Shown here: positions 1 to 6,076 of the stretch, piece after piece
Position numbering within the stretch: position 1 is the first letter of the stretch
How the letters are laid out: every line of letters starts with the position of its first letter
DNA from: DATKZS01 sp035527835 [NCBI: bacterium]
GTDB taxonomy: Bacteria > RBG-13-61-14
Direction of reading: 5' to 3'
DNA: 10,130 bases
Assembly (NCBI GenBank): GCA_035527835.1
Contig: DATKZS010000212.1
Span: forward strand, 1 to 10,130
Made by a program: the position numbers and the translations under genes
The notes under the pieces: model-generated
What the model saw: only the letters and a program-made list of their open reading frames with translations
What the model was told of the DNA's origin: nothing
The model's database searches: none

Positions 1-1707
1 GAACAGGTCGGAGACGCGGGAGGGAAGGGAGGCGGTTTTGCCGAAGGCGTATTCCACATGGTCGAGCACGCCCCAGTCGGGCAGCAGCGCGTCGCGGTGC
101 GAGGTCTTCACGAAATAGTAGAGGTTGTCGGAGGTGACCAGACGGCCGGCGCCGAGGCCGCGTATTTCCCGGACCAGGGCCGGGGCCTTGGCCAGGGCGT
201 CGCGCTTTGCGAAGCTGTACGCGGGTAGCGCGCTCATCAGGTCCAGGGCGGTGAGCGCGGCGAGCAGGGGCGCGGCCCAGGCCGCGGGGAACATCTTGCG
301 CCCGGCCGCGTAGGAGATCGCGAAGAGCAGGGCGATGGCGGCGATGATGCGGGCCAGGTCCTGCTCGATCAGCAGGAAGCTTTGCCCGGGGTTCGGGCTC
401 GCGGCCCGCACCGCCTCCGCCGATCCCGCCGCGTATCTGGTGAGCGCCGTGAGCGCCGCGAGCAGAATCAGGGCCGCGGCCCAGGCCGCGCGCCGGCGCG
501 TTTTTTGATCCGCCATGATGCCCTCGACCCGGCCGAGTCCCATGGCGGAGACCGCGGCCAGCAGCAGGGCCGCGAAGGTGAACAGCTTGGCCGGATACCG
601 GAGAGCGCGCAGCGCCGGGACGAGGTCCATGAGCCAGGGCATGACGCCGGCATGGCGGCCCAAAGCCAGGACCGTAAACATCGCGGCCACCGCCGTGAGC
701 AGCGCGGCCCTTCTGCGGCCCGGGTGTTTTATCGCGAGCGCCGCGAGCAAGAAGAGGGGCGCGAAGATCCCCGGATAGACGCTGTGGAACCACAAGTTCT
801 TTCCGGCGACCGCGCTCGAGAGCCACGGCGCCCAGAAACTCCCATCATTGATCCGTCCCCATAAGCCCGGCGCCAGCAGGTTGACGAGGCGCAGCGGGTG
901 CAGCGAAAAAGCGGCGGCCTCCGTTACCGTCAGCCCCGCGGCGCGCCGCGACTCCGGCAGCATGGCCCATGCCGGCATCCACGCCACGGCGGTGAGCGCC
1001 AGCGCGCCGGCGGCGGCCGCGGCCCAGCACAGCGCGTCCCGGCCGCGTCCTTCCGTGGATGGGGCCAGCACCGCCAGCAGCCCGAGCACTCCGAGCATCA
1101 TGCCGCACCCCGGCAGGTCGCCCTCCATGGCCGCCATGGCCGCGCACAGCGCCGTGAGCGCGATGCGCAAAGGGGCGCGTCCAAGTCCCATCCACGCCGC
1201 CAGCGCCCAGGGCAGCCAGGCCCCGGAAGTGAAATAGGGAATGTTCATGACCTGCGACGCCATGACCCCGCCGATCGGCCAGACCAGTCCCAGGTACGCC
1301 GCGGCGGCGCGCGACCGGGTGAGGACCCACCCCAGCGCGTAGCCGCCCAGCCCGGCCCACAGCGCGTAAAGGATGATGGACGCGAGCTGCGCGTCATAGC
1401 CGCGGAAGAGAAAAAACAGCGCGATGCGCGGCGAGTAAATCCCGTAGGTCGGGTTGGCCGCGCGGTAATGGCCCGTGCCCAGGGCCGGGAGCCAGGCGAT
1501 GAAGCCGTGCGCGCGCAGGTCCTCGACATGAGAGCGCAGCATCACGTAATTCAGGTCCGACGTGTCATGCGAGAAATAAGCCCGCCCATGGGACAGCGGA
1601 ATAAGATACGCGGCCAAAACGGCCAGGGCCACGGCCAGGACCACCGGGCCGTGATAGGCCCAAAAATTGCCGGAGGCGCGCGCCGTAATTTTTCCGTTCC
1701 CGGTCAT
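1..1707 (-). CDS. Polytopic membrane protein, YfhO-like (3' end beyond window)
   Basis: The frame is open from an ATG at 1707 to the left edge, giving 569 residues with the C-terminus cut off. The ATG is preceded by a purine-rich GAGGGG stretch. Hydrophobic segments lie near residues 21-38, 108-127, 134-152, 163-193, 199-215, 226-245, 311-326, 334-350, 372-392, 405-423, 451-468 and 473-494, so it is a polytopic inner-membrane protein. The first external loop carries an acidic motif (SHDTSDL, 46-52), as in GT-C-type membrane glycosyltransferases. Residues 364-393 (ALRALRYPAKLF followed by a membrane helix ending in MGLGR) resemble the 'RyPsKf...aGlG' signature of the YfhO family. The last visible part (GLGAGRLVTSDNLYYF) looks like the start of the soluble C-terminal region of that family. 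By analogy it may transfer sugars to surface polymers from lipid-linked donors; the substrate is unknown. It is divergent from the M28 peptidase gene. Family assignment is from motifs only; the membrane character is clear. Confidence 0.75.
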   Translation of the reverse strand, partial: MTGNGKITARASGNFWAYHGPVVLAVALAVLAAYLIPLSHGRAYFSHDTSDLNYVMLRSHVEDLRAHGFIAWLPALGTGHYRAANPTYGIYSPRIALFFLFRGYDAQLASIILYALWAGLGGYALGWVLTRSRAAAAYLGLVWPIGGVMASQVMNIPYFTSGAWLPWALAAWMGLGRAPLRIALTALCAAMAAMEGDLPGCGMMLGVLGLLAVLAPSTEGRGRDALCWAAAAAGALALTAVAWMPAWAMLPESRRAAGLTVTEAAAFSLHPLRLVNLLAPGLWGRINDGSFWAPWLSSAVAGKNLWFHSVYPGIFAPLFLLAALAIKHPGRRRAALLTAVAAMFTVLALGRHAGVMPWLMDLVPALRALRYPAKLFTFAALLLAAVSAMGLGRVEGIMADQKTRRRAAWAAALILLAALTALTRYAAGSAEAVRAASPNPGQSFLLIEQDLARIIAAIALLFAISYAAGRKMFPAAWAAPLLAALTALDLMSALPAYSFAKRDALAKAPALVREIRGLGAGRLVTSDNLYYFVKTSHRDALLPDWGVLDHVEYAFGKTASLPSRVSDLF

Positions 1708-1795
1708 GGCCCCTCTATCATAGCCTTTGCTCTATGTGGGATAAAGTTGCAACACCCGGCCGCCCCATTTCACTCGGTGTTCCGCCTCTCAATCT

Positions 1796-1824
1796 TTGAC
1801 AGCCTGGTCAAGCCATGTTACTTT
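1796..1824 (+). promoter_or_regulatory. Putative sigma70-type promoter of the M28 peptidase gene
   Basis: A perfect -35 hexamer TTGACA (1796-1801) is followed by a 17-nt spacer and TACTTT (1819-1824), with TG at 1816-1817 as in an extended -10. The -10 hexamer itself matches only three of six consensus positions. Transcription would begin about 7 nt downstream, at roughly 1831, almost on top of the ATG at 1834, so the message would be nearly leaderless. This is inference from motif and spacing only. Confidence 0.4.
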
Positions 1825-1833
1825 TCCTGAACA

Positions 1834-3030
1834 ATGATCAACGAGGTATTAAACAGTCTCTGCGCCCTGCCGCACCGTTACTCGACCAGCGCGAACGAAC
1901 ACCGGGCCGCCGAGTACCTCCGGCACAAGCTCGACGACCTGGAGATTGACGCCCAGCTGGTTCCGTTCGTGGCGCCCACGACGTTTTCCTGGATCTATTT
2001 AATTTTATATCTGGGTTTTTTGATTTCGGTGGTTACGGGCATCCAGCATCCGGTGGTGGCGCTGGCCATCGCGCTATTTTTCGCGGTGCTTTTCTACGGG
2101 GAGCAGACCACGCGGTTCTCGCCGCTATCGCAGTGGGTTCCGGAAGGACTGTCGCACAACGTGATCGGCAAGATTCCCGGCCGCAACAACCCCAGGAACA
2201 CCCTGATCCTCTGCGCCCACTATGACACCTCCAAGACCGCGCTCATCTTCCATCCCGGCTTCGTGGCCGGGCTGCGCCGCGCCTTTTTCATCTCGCTCAT
2301 CATGATCGGGCTCATCATCGTCGGCAACGCCGCCCGGATCGCGGTCACCGGGCAGGCGCTCAGGATCATCAACTGGGCCATGGCGGTCCCGGGCGTTTAC
2401 ATGGGTGTCATGTGCCTGGGCATGATCGAGCGGGAGGCGCGGGGGGTGCCGGTGAACGGCGCGGCGGACAACGCCTCCGGGGTGGCAACGGTCATGGAGC
2501 TCGCCAAGCGGGTCAAGGAAAAGGGCGGCCTGTCCGGCTGGGACGTCACGGTGCTGCTGACCGGGAGCGAGGAAGTGGGGCTGGCCGGCATGTCGCATTT
2601 TATGAGGGAGAACGGAAAGCGCCTGGACCCGGCGGCCACGGCCTTCATCAACTTTGACAACATGGGCGGCGGCAAGCTGACGGTGGTGCGGGAGGAGGGG
2701 ATGCTGAAGGGCCTGCCGGCGGACCCGGAGCTGCTCCGGACCGCGGAGGGACTGATAGCTTCCGACCCGCGGTTCGCTGATATTGACATCCGGGCCTTCC
2801 GGGCGCTGACGCTGGACTCGCTGGTTCCGAACGCGCGGGGCCACCGGGTGCTGAGCCTGATGGGGCTCAACAAGGCCGGCGTGCCTACGCCCTGGCACTG
2901 GCACAACGACACCCTGGAGCACCTGGACAAGGACATGGTCCGTCTGGCGGCCGAATTCGGCTGGGAGCTCGTGAACCGGCTGGAAACGGGCGGGAACGCG
3001 GAAGATGGGCCCCGCGAAAAACCTCTATAA
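1834..3030 (+). CDS. Membrane-anchored M28-family zinc metallopeptidase
   Basis: This 398-residue protein carries the complete di-zinc ligand set of peptidase family M28: H129 and D131 in CAHYDTS, D212 in AADNASG, the catalytic E246 and ligand E247 in TGSEEVG, D275 in NFDNMGG, and H357 in HWHNDT. The family contains aminopeptidases and related exopeptidases; the substrate here is not predictable. Two hydrophobic segments (about 51-68 and 72-88) precede the catalytic core. Two more (about 149-169 and 179-197) sit inside it, between the first ligand motif HxD and the next ligand D212. These ligands are 83 residues apart, compared with about 20 in classical soluble members, so the enzyme appears to be integrated into the membrane. 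A TGA lies two codons upstream in frame, so 1834 is the earliest possible start. There is no SD-like sequence before it. The gene ends at TAA 3028-3030, and the same frame continues as the possible small ORF downstream. Confidence 0.9.
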   Translation: MINEVLNSLCALPHRYSTSANEHRAAEYLRHKLDDLEIDAQLVPFVAPTTFSWIYLILYLGFLISVVTGIQHPVVALAIALFFAVLFYGEQTTRFSPLSQWVPEGLSHNVIGKIPGRNNPRNTLILCAHYDTSKTALIFHPGFVAGLRRAFFISLIMIGLIIVGNAARIAVTGQALRIINWAMAVPGVYMGVMCLGMIEREARGVPVNGAADNASGVATVMELAKRVKEKGGLSGWDVTVLLTGSEEVGLAGMSHFMRENGKRLDPAATAFINFDNMGGGKLTVVREEGMLKGLPADPELLRTAEGLIASDPRFADIDIRAFRALTLDSLVPNARGHRVLSLMGLNKAGVPTPWHWHNDTLEHLDKDMVRLAAEFGWELVNRLETGGNAEDGPREKPL

Positions 3031-3201
3031 GGCCGCGGCCGCCTGCGCCTGCTCTCCGTCCCCGCCCAGGCCGCTGGACTCGCCGGGTACGTCTCCGACC
3101 ACGAGCCGCTGCTCGCCGGCGCCATGGTTTTTGACCTCCTTTTTCCCGTGATCCTCACCTTCCTCTTCATCTCCTTCCTCCGCGCGGCCAGGAGCGCCTG
3201 A
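3031..3201 (+). pseudogene. Small single-helix membrane ORF lacking a proper start (frameshifted or start-less)
   Basis: Directly after the M28 stop codon, and in the same frame, about 56 sense codons run to TGA 3199-3201 with G or C at nearly every third position, a coding signature in this GC-rich genome. The translation includes AGYVSDHEPLLAGAMVFD, then a hydrophobic helix (LLFPVILTFLFISFL) and a basic end (RAARSA), so it looks like the C-terminus of a small membrane protein. The only in-frame ATG (3121) would leave 26 residues. A better-placed ATG at 3005, overlapping the end of the M28 gene, starts in another frame (MGPAKNLYKAAA) and would need a one-base shift near 3035-3050 to join this frame. 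Possible explanations are a frameshift, a sequencing error, a CTG start, or a nonsense mutation that cut a C-terminal membrane anchor off the peptidase. I do not recognise the family. Confidence 0.4.
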
Positions 3202-3202
3202 G

Positions 3203-3228
3203 CCGCGGCGGGGGACGGCGCGCCGCGG
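3203..3228. terminator. GC-rich hairpin between convergent genes
   Basis: CCGCGGCG (3203-3210) and CGCCGCGG (3221-3228) form a perfect 8-bp stem with a 10-nt loop. It sits exactly in the 29-bp gap between the plus-strand ORF end (3201) and the gnd stop (3231). No T-run follows it directly on the minus strand. On the plus strand a TTTTT occurs about ten bases later. It may slow or end transcription from both sides, but it is not a textbook intrinsic terminator, and GC-rich DNA gives such stems by chance fairly often. Confidence 0.3.
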
Positions 3229-3230
3229 AC

Positions 3231-4649
3231 TTACGGCTTTTTGTCCCACCGATGGTGGAATGACCCGGGGCGGTCAATGCGCTCGAAGGTATGGGCGCCG
3301 AAGAGGTCGCGCTGGGCCGAGATGAGGTTGGCGGGGAGCCGCGCGGTGCGGATGGCCTCGAAGTAGGCGAGCGCGGACATGAGGGCGGGGCAGGGCACGC
3401 CGAAGGCGATGGCGATGCGGATCAAGTTGCCCCAGCGGTCGTACTTCTTGTCAATCGTCTCGATGATGTCGTGATAGAGGAGCAGGCTCGGGAGCTCGGG
3501 GGCCTCGGTATAGGCGCGCCGGATCACGTCGAGGATGGCGGAGCGGATGATGCATCCTCCCTTCCAGATGCGGGCGAGCTCGGTGAGGTCGAGGCCGTAG
3601 CCGTATTCGCGGGACGCGGCGCTGAGCAGCGCCATGCCCTGGGCGTAGAGGGAGAGGCGGGCGGAGTAAAGGGCGTCGCCGGCGGCGCGGACCAGGTACG
3701 AGGTGGAGGTGATGGGAATCTGGGCGGGCTTGACCACGTTGATGATTTTTTCCGCGTCCTTCCGAAGCTCCTTTTTCGCGGAGAGGCTGCGGGCCTCGAC
3801 GGCGGCGGTGATGGTGGGGACGGCCTCGCCGAGCTCGAGCGCGTTCACCGAGGTCCAGCGGCCGGTGCCTTTTTGCCCGGCCCGGTCCAGAATGAGGTCG
3901 AGAAGCGGCTTTTGGGTGTCCGGGTCTTTTTCGCGGAAGATGCGCGCGCTGATCTCGACGAGGTAGGATGCCAGCTCACCCTGGTTGAATTCGTCGAAGG
4001 CGCGGGCCAGGGCCTCGTTATCGAGCGATCCCACCCGGCGGAGAATGTGATAGACCTCGGCGATGAGCTGCATGTCGCCGTATTCGAGGCCGTTGTGGAC
4101 CATTTTGACGTAATGGCCGGCGCCGCGCGGACCCGCCAGAGTGACGCACGGCCCGTCGCCGGTCCTGGCCGCGATGGCCTCGAACACGTGCCGCACGCGC
4201 TGATATGCCTCCGGCGTTCCCCCGGGCATGATGCTCGGGCCCTTGAGCGCGCCTTCCTCGCCGCCGGAAACGCCCACGCCCATGTAGGCGATGCCTTTTT
4301 CCGTAAGCTCCTTGCCGCGGCGCTCGGTGTCCTGGAAATGAGAGTTGCCCAGATCAATAATCAGGTCGCCCTCGTCGAGCAGCGGCAGGAGTCCCGCGAT
4401 GGTCTCATCCACCGCGGGGCCGGCCTTGACCATGATCATCACGGTGCGGGGCTTGGCGAGGAGCGCCACGAATTGCGCGAGCGTCTCTCCCAGCTCCACG
4501 GGCAGGCCCTTCGCGCTCTCCCGCATGAACTTGCGAGCGGTCTCCACGGTGCGGTTGTGCACGGCGACCGGGATGCCGCGCCCGGCCATGTTGAGGACCA
4601 GGTTCTGGCCCATGACCGCTAGTCCGATCAGTCCGAGCTCACTTGGCAC
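3231..4649 (-). CDS. gnd: 6-phosphogluconate dehydrogenase, decarboxylating
   Basis: This enzyme oxidatively decarboxylates 6-phosphogluconate to ribulose 5-phosphate and CO2 in the cytosolic pentose phosphate pathway. The 472 residues match the usual length of the long, dimeric class (about 470). The N-terminal Rossmann fold has LGLIGLAVMGQN (5-16). It is followed by HNRT (31-34), the kind of NR-T motif that binds the 2'-phosphate of NADP, so NADP is the likelier cofactor. The substrate site has SGG (128-130), KMVHNGLEY with K182, N186 and E189, AGQKGTGRW with K260, and EARSLS with R287. The C-terminal tail has RDLFGAHTF with R447 and H453, which closes the neighbouring subunit's active site. 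The start is GTG at 4649, chosen because AGGGAGG (4656-4662) lies six bases upstream and the Rossmann motif follows at the normal distance. It is the last gene of the minus-strand cluster, after the larA-like gene and gntK, whose kinase would produce its substrate. Confidence 0.97.
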   Translation of the reverse strand: MPSELGLIGLAVMGQNLVLNMAGRGIPVAVHNRTVETARKFMRESAKGLPVELGETLAQFVALLAKPRTVMIMVKAGPAVDETIAGLLPLLDEGDLIIDLGNSHFQDTERRGKELTEKGIAYMGVGVSGGEEGALKGPSIMPGGTPEAYQRVRHVFEAIAARTGDGPCVTLAGPRGAGHYVKMVHNGLEYGDMQLIAEVYHILRRVGSLDNEALARAFDEFNQGELASYLVEISARIFREKDPDTQKPLLDLILDRAGQKGTGRWTSVNALELGEAVPTITAAVEARSLSAKKELRKDAEKIINVVKPAQIPITSTSYLVRAAGDALYSARLSLYAQGMALLSAASREYGYGLDLTELARIWKGGCIIRSAILDVIRRAYTEAPELPSLLLYHDIIETIDKKYDRWGNLIRIAIAFGVPCPALMSALAYFEAIRTARLPANLISAQRDLFGAHTFERIDRPGSFHHRWDKKP

Positions 4650-4685
4650 TGTTTGCCTCCCTGCTCAGAAAATAGTTGGACACAT

Positions 4686-4743
4686 GGTAGGACAGGCATT
4701 CCTGCCTGTCCAGCGGCGGACAGACAAGAATGTCTGTCCTACC
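4686..4743. repeat. REP-like composite palindrome between larA-like gene and gnd
   Basis: This 58-bp element has outer arms GGTAGGAC (4686-4693) and GTCCTACC (4736-4743). It contains two nested hairpins: GACAGGCA-TTCC-TGCCTGTC (4691-4710), and GACAGACA-AGAA-TGTCTGTC (4719-4738), with the linker CAGCGGCG between them. Paired short palindromes with matching outer ends are typical of REP/BIME-type elements mobilised in trans by REP-associated tyrosine transposases. From memory, similar 'GTAGGACAGGCATTCCTGCC' repeats are scattered through many uncultured-phylum genomes; this was not verified here. It fills most of the gap between the two genes, and its right end supplies the TAG stop codon of the larA-like gene. 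No transposase is in the window. Confidence 0.85.
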
Positions 4744-5986
4744 GCCTGATACTGGCACCCTCCATGTTTTCCTTGAGTCTATAAAGTATCTCGCCGGCGC
4801 GGGGCACGACCAGGACGCCTTCGGACTCGCGGCCCTCGAACGCGGTCAGGTTTAATGACGTTGGATCGCGGTAGCCTATCGAGAGCCGCTCGCAGCGCTC
4901 GCGGGGAATGGCGGTGGCGAGCGTGACCTTGATCCGCGGCCGCTCCACGCCGTTCTCGAACGCGCCCATGCCTTTCAAGTGCGTGGAGTGCGCGAGCACG
5001 CCGCCCGGGTAGCGCTGAAACCGGTCCCACTGCTGAACAAAGTAGTCGCGCACGTGGTAGCCGATCTCGTCCAGGACCTTGCCGTGGGTGTAAGACACCT
5101 CCTTGATGTGCGGCGCGTAAATGATCACCTCGCCGCCGTCGGCCACCGCCGGCTCCATCTTGTACATGCCCTTGGCGCCGGTCCAGATGTCGTCGTACAT
5201 CTCGGGCATCACCGCGACCACGAGCTTAAACGGCCGCTCCACGTAGCGAATGTGCGTCCGGGCGGAGAGCTCCGCGGCCTGGCGCCAGGCCTCCCGCACC
5301 GGGCCCGCGAACAGGCCCTCGAGGCCGTCAACCCCCTCCACCACGGAGCAGACGCCGGTCACCGGCCGGTCCACCATGTCGGCGGCCCGCTCGATCACGG
5401 CGCGCACCGGGGTCTCGGCGCGGCCGATGATGCCGTAGTTGGTGATGAGCGCGCCCAGCCAGTGCGTGAAGTTGATGATCTCCGGCCCGGCGATTCCGGG
5501 GAAGAGGTACTTGTTGCCGCCGGAAAAGCCGGCGACCTCGTGGGGGAACACCGGGCCGTAGATGATGATGTGGTCGTAGTCGCCGATCAATCGGTTCAAC
5601 GCCACCGGCACGTCATCATGCATGAGCCCGTTGCTCAGCTCCTCCATCTCCCCGCCGCTGATCGTGCCGATGCGCGTAAAGGTGTCGGGCCGCTCCCAGT
5701 GGTGGTTGTGGATCGCGATGCCCGCGTATTTGCCGGCGCGGTCCTTATCGGTGATTCCGAAGAGCTTGTTTTGCGCGGCCTCGGTCAGGGGCTGGTGCGT
5801 GCCGAGCGCGATCAGGAAGTCGAGCTTCTTCGCGCGCGGCAGGATGAGCTCGGCCAGGAGCCGGAAGATCATGGGCATGGGCCCGCTTCTGGTCGCGTCG
5901 GGCGTGATCGCGAGCACGCGCCTGCCGTCCAGGTCCACGCGCCCGAGACCCTGCTCCATGATGGTTCTGGCTTCTTTTTCTTTCAT
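4739..5986 (-). CDS. LarA-superfamily nickel-pincer racemase/epimerase (candidate aldonate 2-epimerase)
   Basis: The 415 residues match the LarA family (DUF2088 N-terminal domain plus C-terminal domain), whose members move a hydride at C2 of 2-hydroxyacids using a nickel-pincer nucleotide. Visible signatures are PDATRSGP with D30 and R33, ALGTHQPLTE with H64, NHHWERP (94-100), FPHEVAGFSGGNKYLFPGIAG (147-167) with H149 and K159 (the lysine that binds the cofactor in L. plantarum LarA), and INFTHW with H175 (a nickel ligand position). It begins about 40 residues later than classical LarA, lacking the N-terminal strand segment. An in-frame TAA lies three codons before the ATG, so it cannot extend. 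I recall a LarA-like subfamily with this short start. There is no clear SD. It lies between gluconokinase and gnd, which favours an aldonate such as gluconate/mannonate over lactate as substrate (inference). No larB, larC or larE cofactor genes are in the window. The stop codon comes from the adjacent repeat. Confidence 0.88.
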   Translation of the reverse strand: MKEKEARTIMEQGLGRVDLDGRRVLAITPDATRSGPMPMIFRLLAELILPRAKKLDFLIALGTHQPLTEAAQNKLFGITDKDRAGKYAGIAIHNHHWERPDTFTRIGTISGGEMEELSNGLMHDDVPVALNRLIGDYDHIIIYGPVFPHEVAGFSGGNKYLFPGIAGPEIINFTHWLGALITNYGIIGRAETPVRAVIERAADMVDRPVTGVCSVVEGVDGLEGLFAGPVREAWRQAAELSARTHIRYVERPFKLVVAVMPEMYDDIWTGAKGMYKMEPAVADGGEVIIYAPHIKEVSYTHGKVLDEIGYHVRDYFVQQWDRFQRYPGGVLAHSTHLKGMGAFENGVERPRIKVTLATAIPRERCERLSIGYRDPTSLNLTAFEGRESEGVLVVPRAGEILYRLKENMEGASIRR

Positions 5987-5994
5987 ATTTTTTT

Positions 5995-6076
5995 AGCCGC
6001 AGATGAACGCAGATTAACGCAGATTAATTAAAATTATTCCATAATCATCTGCGTTAATCTGCGTTCATCTGCGGCT
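5995..6076. repeat. 82-bp palindrome with perfect 30-bp arms and 10-bp internal units, between gntK and larA-like gene
   Basis: Positions 5995-6024 and 6047-6076 are perfect 30-bp inverted repeats around a 22-bp AT-rich loop. Each arm contains tandem 10-bp units of the type CGCAGATKAA (5998-6007, 6008-6017, 6018-6027 on the left), so the palindrome is itself built from short tandem repeats. The element spans the whole 67-bp gap and extends 23 bp into the gntK reading frame, where it encodes the last residues (about PQMNAD) and the TAA stop. In the other direction its left edge contains an in-frame TAA just before the larA-like ATG. From memory, related 'GCAGATGAACGCAGATTAACGCAGAT' repeats occur in many environmental genomes; this was not checked. 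Confidence 0.95.

Noticed and set aside
1708-1795. A promoter for the leftward membrane protein gene
   Set aside because: TATGAT occurs on the minus strand close to the start codon, but no convincing -35 lies at proper spacing and it would overlap the ribosome site. Too weak to list.
898-1830. Long plus-strand frame opposite the membrane protein gene
   Set aside because: It is antisense to a frame with clear membrane segments and runs through the divergent promoter region. Its product is Arg/Gly/Gln-rich low complexity, typical of a shadow frame in GC-rich DNA.
3291-4622. 443-codon plus-strand frame opposite gnd
   Set aside because: It is a reverse-complement shadow of a fully motif-supported 6-phosphogluconate dehydrogenase. 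The composition is biased to G, A, V, D and H with no recognisable domain.
4739-5986. Annotation of the LarA-like gene simply as lactate racemase
   Set aside because: The superfamily has several substrate classes. The protein has a divergent short N-terminus and lies between gluconokinase and gnd, with no lactate-utilisation gene nearby.
5998-6027. Tandem 10-bp units as a CRISPR array
   Set aside because: The units are directly adjacent with no spacers and are part of a 30-bp-arm palindrome; no cas genes are present.
4979-6031. Plus-strand frame opposite the larA-like gene, extending into the palindromic repeat
   Set aside because: Shadow frame: its V/H/D/R-rich product has no motif, and the opposite strand has intact LarA signatures.
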